From assembly GCF_007990775.1 (NCBI RefSeq), contig NZ_BJXB01000014.1, positions 1-64,000 of the forward strand: 64,000 bases of DNA, read 5' to 3'. Below the pieces are notes generated by a model. The model was not told where the DNA came from. It worked only from the letters and a program-made list of their open reading frames with translations, and made no database searches. The stretch is from Deinococcus cellulosilyticus NBRC 106333 = KACC 11606. Lineage in GTDB: Bacteria; Deinococcota; Deinococci; Deinococcales; Deinococcaceae. Position numbers and translations under genes: made by a program. Below, piece by piece: positions 16,701-25,337 of the stretch. Numbering within the stretch: position 1 is the stretch's first letter; the number at the start of each line of letters is the position of its first letter.

Positions 16701-17333
16701 TCAGTTTCCTTCCAGAATCGTCACGGTGTTGATGGCATCAGGCTTGATGCCAGGGTTGGGCTTCTGGGGATCGATTTTCTGGATGCTGTTCACCACATCC
16801 ATGCCCTCAAGAACCTTGCCGAAAATGGTGTAGCCATAATTCAGCCAGGAAGCAGGTGCAAAGGTGATGAAGAACTGGCTTCCGTTGGTGGATCTGCCGC
16901 CACTGTTTGCCACCCCGAGCAGACCTGCAGAGTTGAAAATCACTCCTTCTTCGACTTCCAGACCGTATCTGTAGCCGGGGCCACCTGTTCCGGTGCCTGT
17001 TGGATCACCGGTCTGGGCCATGAAATTGTCCAGCACACGGTGAAAAACAATCCCGTCGTAATAATGGTTGAGGGCCAGAAACACAAATGAGTTCACGGCC
17101 TTGGGGGCAATTTTTGGGTAGAGTTCTACTGTGATGTTGCCCCTGGTGGTGCCAATGACAGCCCGGTACGGTTTATTGGGGTTGATCACCCACTGGGGTT
17201 CACTGAATTTCAGCACCCGGTCCTTCGAGAGGGGCTCAAGGGTTTTAAAAGCGGAGGTCTGGGGCTCGGCAGGGGTCTGCTGGGCGTGGGCCAGAGGGAG
17301 GAGCAGGATCGCAGCCAGAATGAATTTCTTCAT
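16701..17333 (-). CDS. Secreted cyclophilin-type peptidyl-prolyl isomerase
   Basis: 210 residues; signal peptide of about 17 residues (MKKFILAAILLLPLAHA) and a cyclophilin domain with TTRGNITVELYPKIAPKAVN, YYDGIVFHRVLDNFMAQTGD, GRSTNGSQFFITFAPASWLN and TIFGKVLEGMDVV. It catalyses proline cis-trans isomerisation on exported proteins. The start at 17333 lies 7 nt after TACACT (17341-17346), which rejects the much longer upstream reading frame that overlaps cinA antisense. Divergent from cinA. Confidence 0.93.
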   Translation of the reverse strand: MKKFILAAILLLPLAHAQQTPAEPQTSAFKTLEPLSKDRVLKFSEPQWVINPNKPYRAVIGTTRGNITVELYPKIAPKAVNSFVFLALNHYYDGIVFHRVLDNFMAQTGDPTGTGTGGPGYRYGLEVEEGVIFNSAGLLGVANSGGRSTNGSQFFITFAPASWLNYGYTIFGKVLEGMDVVNSIQKIDPQKPNPGIKPDAINTVTILEGN

Positions 17334-17340
17334 GGTGAAC

Positions 17341-17404
17341 AGTGTAAAACAGCCGCATTTGAAAGACGTGACAACTCGCCCACTTTCCTGTATAGTATAA
17401 GGAG
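17341..17404. promoter_or_regulatory. Divergent promoters of the cyclophilin gene and the cinA-recA operon
   Basis: Plus strand: GTGACA (17368-17373), 17-bp spacer, TATAGT (17391-17396), then AAGGAG (17399-17404) before the cinA ATG. Minus strand: TACACT at 17341-17346 serving the cyclophilin gene. I searched by eye for the Deinococcus radiation/desiccation response palindrome near the start and saw only a weak half-site (TTATGT at 17407-17412). Confidence 0.65.
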
Positions 17405-17409
17405 TCGTT

Positions 17410-18606
17410 ATGTTTATAGCAGAAATCATCAGCGTCGGTACGGAACTTCTCCTCGGTGAAATCACCGATACCAATGCCGTTTTTCTCGCCAATGAACTGA
17501 AGGCCAGAGGGGTGGTCCTCCACCATAAAAATACGGTGGGAGACAACCTCCAGCGTGTTGCCGACACCATCAGAAAAGCCCTCGAGCGGAGTGACCTCGT
17601 GATCCTCGGAGGTGGCCTGGGTCCCACCGATGACGACCTCACCCGCGAAGGCATTGCTCTGGTGCTTGGTGAAACCCCCGAAGTGAATCAGGACCTCCTG
17701 AATCACCTTGAAAGCATGTACACCTCAAAGGGCAGAACCATGCCCCAGAGCAACACCAAACAGGCCTGGCTCATCCCCAGTGCGATTTCGCTGGACAACC
17801 CCATCGGAACTGCCCCTGGCTGGATGGTCCAAAAGGACGGCAAGATCATCGTTGCGATGCCTGGCCCTCCTCAGGAAATGAAGCGGATGTGGAAAGAGCA
17901 GGTGCTTCCACGCCTCGATCTCCCAGAGCGTGCCCTGTACCATGTGACCCTGCACACTTCTGGCATTGGCGAGAGCAACATTGCAGATCTGCTCGGTGAC
18001 CTCACCCTGCAGAACTCTCCAAGCGTTGCCACTTACGCCAGAAAACATGGTGTGGACGTGCGCGTCGCCCACATGGCCGACTCTCTCGAAGAAGCCAGAC
18101 AGGGCGCAGCCGCCACCGAAGCCATCGTGCGTGAGAAGCTTGCGAAGTTCATCTATGGTCAGGACAGCGACACCCTGGAAAGTGTGGCCCTCAAAAAGCT
18201 GCAGGAACGCAAAGAGACGCTGGCCGTCTTTGAAGCATTCACCGCAGGTGCCCTGGCTCAAAAGCTGGGCAGGCACCCCAGGGTGAAGGGCGTCCTCAGC
18301 AGCGGAGACCACGGCATCCAGGTGGATCTGGGCCTCACCCCCAGAACCCTTTCTGAAGAGGGAGAAGACAGCGTGAATGCTGCCATCGAACTTGCCAGAG
18401 GGATTCAGGACCGCCTCGGGGCCACCTACGGCCTCGCCACCGTTGGAAACCTGGAAACCCATGAATGCCATGTGGCCCTGGTGACCGACACCGAACACAA
18501 AACCGCCACGCTGAACTGGGTGGGAACACCCGATCAGCTCATTGAAAGGACCAGCAACGCTGCCCTGATGCTGCTCTACAGAACCCTGAAAGGCGAAGCC
18601 CAGTGA
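17410..18606 (+). CDS. cinA: CinA, competence/damage-inducible protein with degenerate amidase domain
   Basis: 398 residues. The N-terminal half (1-170) is a molybdopterin-binding/COG1058 domain (SVGTELLLGEITDTNAVFLA, GGGLGPTDDDLTREGIA, VAMPGPPQEMKRMW), linked to ADP-ribose or nicotinamide nucleotide metabolism. The C-terminal part (240-398) aligns with the PncC amidase domain in length and layout, but the nucleophile motif normally ESCTGG reads EAFTAG, and the Tyr/Lys region is also altered (SSGDHGIQ). Amidase activity is therefore doubtful. First gene of the cinA-thpR-recA operon, with AAGGAG six nt before the ATG. Confidence 0.93.
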   Translation: MFIAEIISVGTELLLGEITDTNAVFLANELKARGVVLHHKNTVGDNLQRVADTIRKALERSDLVILGGGLGPTDDDLTREGIALVLGETPEVNQDLLNHLESMYTSKGRTMPQSNTKQAWLIPSAISLDNPIGTAPGWMVQKDGKIIVAMPGPPQEMKRMWKEQVLPRLDLPERALYHVTLHTSGIGESNIADLLGDLTLQNSPSVATYARKHGVDVRVAHMADSLEEARQGAAATEAIVREKLAKFIYGQDSDTLESVALKKLQERKETLAVFEAFTAGALAQKLGRHPRVKGVLSSGDHGIQVDLGLTPRTLSEEGEDSVNAAIELARGIQDRLGATYGLATVGNLETHECHVALVTDTEHKTATLNWVGTPDQLIERTSNAALMLLYRTLKGEAQ

Positions 18607-19124
18607 GACTGTTCTACGCCATCATGGTTCCCCAGGAGATCCAGGAGCAACTGGCCCCCATCCAGAAACACCTGAGAGGCAACTGGCGGCCTGTGAAGCC
18701 CGACCAGATGCACATCACCCTCGCCTTCATGCCCCAGTACCCGGAAGGGAAGAGCAAACCCCTTTTAGAGCTGGGAGACCGCATCAGCAAAGCCCGGGAC
18801 AGTTTCGACATCCGTCTGCGCGGCACCGGGTATTTCCCCAATGAGGGAAGCCCCAGGGTCTGGTTCGTGAAAACCGAGGCCCCGGAGCTCCAGGAGATCT
18901 CTGAGGCGCTCACCTCACAGATCGACTACCCTTTTGAGGACAAGGCTTTCAAGGCCCACATCACCCTCGCCCGCAAGAAAGGTCCTGCCCCCAGGGTTCC
19001 CCCACAGGTCTTTGATCTCTCCTGGAAGGCCAGCAGTTTTGTTCTGGTGCAAAGCAACCTGAAACTGTCTGGACCCACCTACAAGATCCTCAAGACCTTC
19101 AAATTCAGAGACTTCGGCCAGTAA
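18603..19124 (+). CDS. thpR: RNA 2',3'-cyclic phosphodiesterase (2'-5' RNA ligase family)
   Basis: 173 residues starting at GTG that overlaps the cinA stop by four bases (GTGA). Both HxT motifs are present: HITLAFMP (about residue 38) and HITLAR (about residue 120), the catalytic pairs of the 2H phosphoesterase superfamily. LigT/ThpR enzymes open 2',3'-cyclic phosphates in RNA. Located between cinA and recA, the standard Deinococcus order, so it is co-transcribed with the main recombinase; its role in repair is not established. Confidence 0.93.
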   Translation: MRLFYAIMVPQEIQEQLAPIQKHLRGNWRPVKPDQMHITLAFMPQYPEGKSKPLLELGDRISKARDSFDIRLRGTGYFPNEGSPRVWFVKTEAPELQEISEALTSQIDYPFEDKAFKAHITLARKKGPAPRVPPQVFDLSWKASSFVLVQSNLKLSGPTYKILKTFKFRDFGQ

Positions 19125-19187
19125 AGAAGACATCAAAGCCCCCAGATCAGCAGGCTGGAATGCCCAGCACAGGCGTCAAGGAGACTT

Positions 19188-20231
19188 ATGGAAAACAAAG
19201 AAAGACTGAAAGCCCTCGAACAGACCGTCCACCAGATTGAAAAGCAGTTTGGTAAAGGTTCGATCATGAAACTCGGCAACAACACCAGCATGGACGTTCA
19301 GGTGATCCCCACCGGTTCCCTCAGTCTGGACGTTGCACTCGGCGTTGGCGGGATTCCCCGTGGCCGTGTGACCGAGGTGTACGGTCCCGAGTCCGGTGGT
19401 AAAACCACCCTGGCCCTCAGCATTGTTGCCCAGGCCCAGAAACTCGGTGGCGTGGCCGCTTTCATCGACGCCGAGCACGCCCTTGACCCCCAGTACGCCC
19501 GTCAACTTGGCGTGAACGTGGACGACCTCTTGGTCTCCCAGCCTGACTCCGGCGAGCAGGCCCTGGAAATCATGGAACTGCTGGTGCGCTCCGGCGCCAT
19601 CGACATCGTGGTCGTGGACTCCGTTGCAGCCCTGACCCCCAGAGCCGAAATTGAAGGGGAAATGGGTGACGCCCTCCCCGGTCTGCAGGCCCGTCTGATG
19701 AGCCAGGCCCTGCGCAAACTGACCGCCATCCTCAACAAGACCGGCACTGCTGCCATCTTCATCAACCAGGTCCGTGAAAAGATCGGTGTGATGTACGGCA
19801 ACCCCGAAACCACCACCGGCGGACGTGCCCTCAAGTTCTACTCCACCGTGCGTCTGGACGTGCGCAAGACCGGTCAACCTGTCAAACAGGGCGATGTGGC
19901 CGTGGCCAACAACGTCAAGATCAAGGTCGTGAAGAACAAGGTGGCCCCTCCCTTCAAGGAAGTGGAACTCACCCTGCAGTTCGGCAAGGGCTTCGATCAA
20001 CTCGGAGATCTGGTCTCCCTCGCCACCGACCTCGAAATCATCAAGAAGGCCGGTTCCTTCTACTCCTATGGGGAAACCCGCATCGGGCAGGGCAAAGAGA
20101 AAGCCATTGGCTACATTGCCGAGCACCCCGAGATGGAAGAAGAAATCCGCACCCGCGTGATGAACGAGATCCGTGCAGGCAGAAACCCCATCCAGCAGAA
20201 CCCCGAAATCGCACTCGAAGCAGACGAGTAA
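19188..20231 (+). CDS. recA: RecA recombinase
   Basis: 347 residues, full length. ATP-dependent homologous pairing and strand exchange, and coprotease for the SOS-type response. Walker A is GPESGGKTT, Walker B IDIVVVDSVAAL, loop L2 region INQVREKIGVMYGNPETTTG, and the C-terminal domain ends acidic. AAGGAG lies 6-7 nt before the ATG. Third gene of the cinA operon; the 63-nt gap to thpR has no evident promoter. Two strong hairpins follow. Confidence 0.98.
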   Translation: MENKERLKALEQTVHQIEKQFGKGSIMKLGNNTSMDVQVIPTGSLSLDVALGVGGIPRGRVTEVYGPESGGKTTLALSIVAQAQKLGGVAAFIDAEHALDPQYARQLGVNVDDLLVSQPDSGEQALEIMELLVRSGAIDIVVVDSVAALTPRAEIEGEMGDALPGLQARLMSQALRKLTAILNKTGTAAIFINQVREKIGVMYGNPETTTGGRALKFYSTVRLDVRKTGQPVKQGDVAVANNVKIKVVKNKVAPPFKEVELTLQFGKGFDQLGDLVSLATDLEIIKKAGSFYSYGETRIGQGKEKAIGYIAEHPEMEEEIRTRVMNEIRAGRNPIQQNPEIALEADE

Positions 20232-20251
20232 TTCTGCAACAAGGTTTCAAG

Positions 20252-20322
20252 GGCGCAGCGGACAAGGGGACCAGTAAGTGGTCCCCTGCTTTGTACAAGA
20301 AGCTTGCTGCGCCTTTCTTCTT
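20252..20322 (+). terminator. Nested double-stem terminator after recA
   Basis: Inner hairpin AGGGGACCA (20265-20273), GTAAG loop, TGGTCCCCT (20279-20287). An outer 8-bp stem GGCGCAGC (20252-20259) / GCTGCGCC (20306-20313) encloses it, followed by TTTCTTCTTT. Confidence 0.7.
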
Positions 20323-20385
20323 TGGCTTGAATGTCCCCCATCTGACGTTTGCGGGGTCGGGCAAATAACGTCCCAGACGATGCGG

Positions 20386-20413
20386 AATCACCTCATAATC
20401 TGAGGTGATTTTT
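20386..20413 (+). terminator. Second intrinsic terminator between recA and rny
   Basis: AATCACCTCA (20386-20395), TAATC loop, TGAGGTGATT (20401-20410), then T's. A perfect 10-bp stem. The following 80 bp are AT-rich and contain TTAAT/ATTAA arms and a TTGACA (20455-20460), so the rny promoter region begins right after. Confidence 0.85.
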
Positions 20414-20489
20414 AATGTTAAAGTATTAAACAAGTTTTGTTTCAAGACAGAACTTTGACAACAAGGGTCTTACACCGAAAGGAGAAGCT

Positions 20490-22142
20490 ATGGATAGCAT
20501 TACGTCGATCCTTCTAGGCTTCCTGCTCGGTGCGATAATTTTCGGTTTTCTGGCCTACAACCGGGCCTACCAGATTGGCTTCAGCAAGCGATCTGGTCTG
20601 GACGCTGCACTGAAAGAACAGGCAGAGCAAGAAGCTGCTGTCCTGCGTGAACGTGCACAAACCGAAGCTGAACGCATCCGTGCGGAAGCTGAACGACTGA
20701 AAAGTGAAGCTGAACGGACCCTGAGAGACGCGGAGACCCTTGCCAAGGAACGGGTGGCCGAGCGCCGCCAGGAACTGGAAAGGGACATCCAGAGGGAGCG
20801 TGACACCCTCAAGCTGGAACGGGATGAACAGAGGCGTGAACGGGACGAACTCAAACGCGAAATCGAGCGTCTGAACCGTCGCGCAGAACAACTCGATGCC
20901 CGTGGCATGAAACTTGACCACCTGGAAGAGAAACTCGAAGCCGAATACCGGGATTTGCAGGTCAAGCATCAGGAGGCAGACACCAAGCTGCACGATGTGA
21001 ACCTGAAGCTCTTCGAGATCGCCCAGCTTTCTCCAGAGCAGGCCAGAGACATCATCCTGCACAAACTCGACGAGGAGCTTGAGGAGGACAAGGCGGTTCG
21101 CATTCGCCAGTCCACCGAGAAGGCCAACATTGAGGCCACCCGCAAGGCGCAGCACATCATCGCGCAGGCCATTCAACGCAGTGCCTCCGAGACCAGTGCT
21201 GCCATGGCCGTTTCGGTGGTCCCCATTCCCAGTGAAGCCATGAAAGGCCGCATCATCGGGCGGGAAGGCCGCAACATCCGGGCCTTTGAAGCCCTCACCG
21301 GTGTGGACCTGATCATCGACGACACCCCGGAAGCCGTGATCCTCAGCAGCTTCAACCCCATCCGCCGCGAAGTGGCCAAGAGCGCCCTGGAGCAACTTGT
21401 TGCCGACGGACGCATCCATCCCACCCGCATCGAGGAAGTGGTGCACAAGGCCCAGGAAGACATGAAAACCTTCATCCACAACCAGGGTGAAGAGGGTGCT
21501 CTGGAAGCAGGTGTGGTCGGCATCAAACCCGGCCTGATGCAACTGCTGGGCCGCATGTACTTCCGGACCAGTTACGGCCAGAACGTGCTGAAACACAGCA
21601 TCCAGGTGGCCCACGTCACCGGAATTCTGGCTGCAGAACTCGGCCTCGATCCTGCCCTGGCTCGCCGCGCAGGTTTGCTGCACGATGTGGGCAAATCCAT
21701 TGACCGCGAAATCGAAGGCACCCACGTGGACATCGGGATCAGCCTTGCCAAGCGCTTTGGTGAGCCCTTCGAGGTCATCGACGCCATCGCCCACCACCAC
21801 GACCCCGAGAACGCCGAGACCTTATATGGTGTGCTGGTCGCAGCCGCAGATGCCATTTCTGCTGCCCGCCCTGGTGCCCGCCGCGAAAGCCTCGAAGTGT
21901 ACATCAAGCGTCTGGAACAGCTCGAAAGCATTGCCCTGTCTTTCCCTGGTGTCAGCAATGCTTACGCCATCCAGGCAGGCCGTGAAGTCCGTGTGATTGT
22001 CCAGCCGGAGAAAATCACCGATTCCAAGGCCACCCTGCTGGCCCGAGAGATCGCAGGTCGCATCGAGCAGGACATGGAGTACCCCGGACAGGTGCAGGTC
22101 ACCGTGGTCCGTGAGTCCAGGGCCGTGGAGTACGCGAAGTAA
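20490..22142 (+). CDS. rny: Ribonuclease Y
   Basis: 550 residues. An N-terminal membrane anchor (residues 5-22) is followed by a long charged coiled coil (30-210, Glu/Arg-rich heptads), a KH domain (about 240-300, with KGRIIGREGRNIRAFE), and an HD domain with HSIQVAHVTG, GLLHDVGKSIDRE and AIAHHHDPEN. It is the membrane-tethered endoribonuclease that starts mRNA decay in bacteria lacking RNase E. AAGGAGAAGCT immediately precedes the ATG. Followed by its own terminator. Confidence 0.97.
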   Translation: MDSITSILLGFLLGAIIFGFLAYNRAYQIGFSKRSGLDAALKEQAEQEAAVLRERAQTEAERIRAEAERLKSEAERTLRDAETLAKERVAERRQELERDIQRERDTLKLERDEQRRERDELKREIERLNRRAEQLDARGMKLDHLEEKLEAEYRDLQVKHQEADTKLHDVNLKLFEIAQLSPEQARDIILHKLDEELEEDKAVRIRQSTEKANIEATRKAQHIIAQAIQRSASETSAAMAVSVVPIPSEAMKGRIIGREGRNIRAFEALTGVDLIIDDTPEAVILSSFNPIRREVAKSALEQLVADGRIHPTRIEEVVHKAQEDMKTFIHNQGEEGALEAGVVGIKPGLMQLLGRMYFRTSYGQNVLKHSIQVAHVTGILAAELGLDPALARRAGLLHDVGKSIDREIEGTHVDIGISLAKRFGEPFEVIDAIAHHHDPENAETLYGVLVAAADAISAARPGARRESLEVYIKRLEQLESIALSFPGVSNAYAIQAGREVRVIVQPEKITDSKATLLAREIAGRIEQDMEYPGQVQVTVVRESRAVEYAK

Positions 22143-22165
22143 AACCCAAATCAACCGGACAGAGA

Positions 22166-22195
22166 GCCTTCCCCTGGTGGGAAGGCTTTTCTTTT
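22166..22195 (+). terminator. Intrinsic terminator of rny
   Basis: AGCCTTCCC (22166-22174), CTGGT loop, GGGAAGGCT (22180-22188), then TTTTCTTTT. Confidence 0.9.
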
Positions 22196-22228
22196 GGTGG
22201 GGAGTTGGTGTCTGGGAGGGCAGAGGCC

Positions 22229-22341
22229 AGATCCCCCTGCTCCTCATTGCACTCAAACGCCCACCCGATTTTCCTTGGTCTGACGGTGAGCCAGCTTGTA
22301 GGGGCGAGGCATGCCTCACCCTGCGACCAGAAGGGGGATCT
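22229..22341 (+). repeat. 113-bp element with perfect 10-bp terminal inverted repeats
   Basis: AGATCCCCCT at 22229-22238 and AGGGGGATCT at 22332-22341 are exact inverted repeats and match the ends of the elements at 6989-7137 and 50163-50313. The interior differs and carries GTAGGGGCGAGGCATGCCTCA, related to the left part of the element at 6870. MITE-like; no coding potential. Confidence 0.7.
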
Positions 22342-22731
22342 TTCCCCATGTTCACCTAAAAGTGTACGCGAGACACCTCTGCTGCATAAAGGCAGCAAAA
22401 TTATGCGATTTTTTTGACGGATGTGCACATTTTTTGAGAACACCGAGCATGAAAATCCCAAAATTGGGAATACAAGGTGTACAAAAAGTGGATCATGAAT
22501 TGCAGAGACAGGGACTTCTCGGGGACTTTTACCCCTGATTTCTGTCAAAGTGCGCAGCAATTGCTGCACATCCTGTTACTTCTTGACGAACGTATCTAAT
22601 CAAGCCTTGCCAGATCATGGGGGGGACATGGTATGCTTCCAACTGTAATAAGAGCTGCATAACCACAGGGGATGCACCTTCTTGACCATCTGACCATGGG
22701 CCTTCTTGAAGACCACCTTGACGGAGGAAGT
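22342..22731 (+). other. Long upstream region of glnN
   Basis: About 390 bp without a convincing gene. It contains TCCCAAAATTGGGA (22456-22469, arms of six), a TTGACG (22583-22588), and candidate -10 boxes TATGCT (22632-22637; TTGCCA 19 nt upstream) and TGTAAT (22644-22649). A leader of roughly 90 nt would precede the glnN ribosome binding site. It may hold nitrogen-responsive control sites, but no known operator was recognised. Confidence 0.35.
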
Positions 22732-24882
22732 ATGAACCACGACTTTGATGTTGTCTCGGCTGCACGCAACTGGCGTATCGAAGAACTCACTCAGGCCAAC
22801 CCCAACGCTGTGGTCAGCGAGTTTGCCAGTGATGTTCTCACCACTGAAGAACTGCGCCAGCGCCTCAGCAAGCCCGTCTGGAAAAGCCTGCAGGCCACCA
22901 TCGAGCGTGGTGTGGCCCTCGATCCCGCCATTGCAGACACCGTTGCCCTCGCCATGAAAACCTGGGCCCTGGAAAAAGGTGCCAGCCACTACACCCACTG
23001 GTTCCACCCCCTCACCGGCAGCACTGCTGAGAAGCACGACAGCTTCGTGACCCCCACCAGCGATGGCACTGCCATTGCCCAGTTCACCGGCAAAGAGCTG
23101 ATCCAGGCCGAGCCTGACGCTTCCAGTTTCCCCTCCGGCGGTCTGCGTGCCACCTTCGAGGCCCGTGGCTACACTGCCTGGGACCCCACCTCTCCTGCGT
23201 TCATCCTCCGTCACGCCAACGGTGCCACCCTGTGCATCCCCACCGCTTTCGTGTCCTGGACTGGCGAAGCCCTCGACCTGAAAACCCCCCTGCTGCGCTC
23301 CATTGAAGCCCTCAACAAGGCTGTGCTGAAAGTGCTGCCCACCCTGGGCCTCAAGGACGTCACCAAAGTCAGCAGCACCCTGGGTGCAGAGCAGGAGTAC
23401 TTCCTGATCGACGAGGAGTTCTTCTACCGTCGCGCCGACCTGGTGATGAGTGGCCGCACCCTCTTCGGGGCCAAGCCTCCCCGTGGTCAGGAACTGGAAG
23501 ACCACTACTTTGGCAGCATCCCCAACCGTGTGCTGTCCTACATGACCGATGTGGAAACCCAGCTGTACGCCCTGGGCATCCCGGTCAAGACCCGTCACAA
23601 CGAAGTGGCCCCCGGCCAGTTTGAAATTGCCCCCATCTTCGAGCACAGCAACATCGCTGCCGACCACCAGCAGCTGACCCAGCAGGTGTTGAAGAACACC
23701 GCCCGCAAGTACGGACTGGTCTGCCTGTTGCACGAGAAGCCCTTCGCAGGCGTGAACGGAAGCGGCAAGCACTGCAACTGGTCCATGGGCACCGACACCG
23801 GCCTGAACCTGCTCGAGCCCGGTGACACCCCCCACGAGAACCTGCAGTTCCTGTTCTTCTGCGCTGCCGTGATCCGTGCCGTGGACCTGCACCAGGACCT
23901 GCTGCGCATCAGTGTCTCCAGCGCCAGCAACGACCACCGTCTGGGTGCCAACGAAGCCCCACCCGCCATCATCTCCATCTTCCTTGGCGATGAACTCTCC
24001 GACATCCTCGACCGCATTCTCAGCGGCGAAGGTGGATCAGGCAAGAGCGCTGGGTTCCTGGGCCTCGGCACCCCCGTGCTCCCCAGCCTGCCCCGCCACG
24101 CTGGTGACCGCAACCGCACCTCTCCTTTCGCCTTCACGGGCAACAAGTTCGAGTTCCGTGCCGCCGGTTCCAGCCAGAGCATCTCCATGCCCATCACCGT
24201 GCTGAACACCATCGTCGCCGAGTCCGTCAGTGACCTTGCCGATGTGCTCGAAGGCAAGATCGCAGAAGGTCTGTCCGTCGACGAAGCCCTGCTGGCCGTG
24301 GTGAAAGACGTGTACGGCGCCCACAAGCGCATCATCTTCAACGGCAACGGTTACAGCCAGGAGTGGCACGAAGAAGCCGCCAAACGTGGCCTCCTCAACC
24401 TCCCCACCGCCATTGACGCCATTCCCCACCTGACCGACAAGAAGAACATCGAACTCTTCAGCAAGTTCAACGTCCTGTCTGACCGTGAAGTGGAAGCCCG
24501 CCAGGAAATCATGTATGACATCTACTTCAAGACCGTCAACATCGAAGGCGAAACCACCGAATGGATTGCCCAGACCCAGATCCTGCCCGCTGCCCTCTGC
24601 TACCTCGGTGAGGTCTCTGCAGTCCAGAACAGCAAGGCTGCCCAGGGTCTCGCTGCTGAACTCAGCCAGGTGACCGACGAGCTTTACGAAGCCCTGAACG
24701 TCCTGCGCGAGCAGAACGCAGCTGAAGGTGGCGAAGCCGTGCATGAGAAGTCCCACCACATGCGTGACCACGTGTTGCCTGCCATGCTGGGTGTGCGCAA
24801 GGCTGCCGACAAGCTGGAGAAACTGGTGAGCACCAAGCACTGGCCCCTCCCCAGCTACCGCGAAATGCTGTTCGTGAAGTAA
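22732..24882 (+). CDS. glnN: Type III glutamine synthetase
   Basis: 716 residues, the size of GSIII (about 700-730) rather than GSI or GSII. ATP-dependent formation of glutamine from glutamate and ammonia. GSIII signatures: HWFHPLTG near residue 85, KHDSF, LGAEQEYFLID, ARKYGLVCLLHEKPFAG, GSGKHCNWS, and SASNDHRLGANEAPPAIIS. The ATG at 22732 follows GGAGGAAGT at ideal distance; earlier in-frame ATGs lack this. It ends at a convergent pair of terminators facing tatA. Confidence 0.97.
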   Translation: MNHDFDVVSAARNWRIEELTQANPNAVVSEFASDVLTTEELRQRLSKPVWKSLQATIERGVALDPAIADTVALAMKTWALEKGASHYTHWFHPLTGSTAEKHDSFVTPTSDGTAIAQFTGKELIQAEPDASSFPSGGLRATFEARGYTAWDPTSPAFILRHANGATLCIPTAFVSWTGEALDLKTPLLRSIEALNKAVLKVLPTLGLKDVTKVSSTLGAEQEYFLIDEEFFYRRADLVMSGRTLFGAKPPRGQELEDHYFGSIPNRVLSYMTDVETQLYALGIPVKTRHNEVAPGQFEIAPIFEHSNIAADHQQLTQQVLKNTARKYGLVCLLHEKPFAGVNGSGKHCNWSMGTDTGLNLLEPGDTPHENLQFLFFCAAVIRAVDLHQDLLRISVSSASNDHRLGANEAPPAIISIFLGDELSDILDRILSGEGGSGKSAGFLGLGTPVLPSLPRHAGDRNRTSPFAFTGNKFEFRAAGSSQSISMPITVLNTIVAESVSDLADVLEGKIAEGLSVDEALLAVVKDVYGAHKRIIFNGNGYSQEWHEEAAKRGLLNLPTAIDAIPHLTDKKNIELFSKFNVLSDREVEARQEIMYDIYFKTVNIEGETTEWIAQTQILPAALCYLGEVSAVQNSKAAQGLAAELSQVTDELYEALNVLREQNAAEGGEAVHEKSHHMRDHVLPAMLGVRKAADKLEKLVSTKHWPLPSYREMLFVK

Positions 24883-24897
24883 GACCCTCACCTCGCC

Positions 24898-24928
24898 ATC
24901 CTCTCCCTGTCAGGGAGAGGATTTTTTT
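24898..24928 (+). terminator. Intrinsic terminator of glnN
   Basis: ATCCTCTCCCT / AGGGAGAGGAT, an 11-bp stem with a 3-nt loop, then seven T. The CCTCTCCC hairpin recurs at 24954 and 25279. Confidence 0.85.
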
Positions 24929-24946
24929 GGCTTTCGCAACTGCACA

Positions 24947-24973
24947 ACAAAAACCTCTCCCGACAGGGAGAGG
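24947..24973 (-). terminator. Intrinsic terminator of tatA
   Basis: CCTCTCCC (24954-24961), GACA, GGGAGAGG (24966-24973); on the minus strand it is followed by T's (plus-strand A's at 24947-24953). It faces the glnN terminator. Confidence 0.75.
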
Positions 24974-25004
24974 ACCGAGTGCAGCTCGCGGTGAGTTCAG
25001 AGGG

Positions 25005-25169
25005 TCAGACTTCTTTTTTCTTCTCTTCAGAAGGATCATCGGTCTGGGTTTTCTTGAATTCCTTCATGCCCTGCCCGAGGCCCCGCATCAGCTCGGGAAT
25101 CTTTTTCCCTCCGAAGAGCAGCAGCAGGACGACAATGACCAGGATGATTTCTAGGGGTCCGAAAGACAT
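25005..25169 (-). CDS. tatA: Twin-arginine translocase subunit TatA
   Basis: 54 residues. One membrane helix (residues 6-20, EIILVIVVLLLLFGG) is followed by the Gly hinge, the amphipathic helix KKIPELMRGLGQGMKEFKK, and an acidic/basic tail. This is the TatA/E pattern with the FG hinge and the LP-type start of the amphipathic helix. It forms the pore of the Tat export pathway for folded proteins. No tatC or tatB lies beside it. The start follows ACTATAAAGC without a clear Shine-Dalgarno. Confidence 0.9.
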   Translation of the reverse strand: MSFGPLEIILVIVVLLLLFGGKKIPELMRGLGQGMKEFKKTQTDDPSEEKKKEV

Positions 25170-25272
25170 GCTTTATAGTGACACATTTTCATCATGGAAA
25201 AGCAAGAGGGGAGTGAGGTGAGCTGGCCCTGACAGAGGCACAACCTGAAGATTGTAAGCTCGCCGGGTAAAC

Positions 25273-25299
25273 AAAAAACCTCTCCCTGGTGAGGAGAGG
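25273..25299 (-). terminator. Intrinsic terminator of the peptide permease genes
   Basis: Plus strand CCTCTCC (25279-25285), 7-nt loop, GGAGAGG (25293-25299), with A's at 25273-25278 that become the T run on the minus strand. Confidence 0.75.
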
Positions 25300-25337
25300 G
25301 AAATTGTAGGGGTGGGCTGCTGGCTCACCCTGCGGAT

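Noticed and set aside
17374..17420. Possible radiation/desiccation response motif (RDRM) upstream of cinA-recA
   Set aside because: Only a TTATGT half-site is visible near 17407, without the matching ACATAA half at the proper distance; not supported by eye.
20404..20460. rny promoter with TTGACA at 20455-20460
   Set aside because: No -10 box at the 16-18-bp distance; the box closest is too near (TACACC), so the promoter assignment was left open.
22615..23937. Very long minus-strand frame inside glnN (440 codons)
   Set aside because: Repetitive Gly/Val/His-rich composition typical of antisense frames in high-GC genes; glutamine synthetase is certain on the plus strand.
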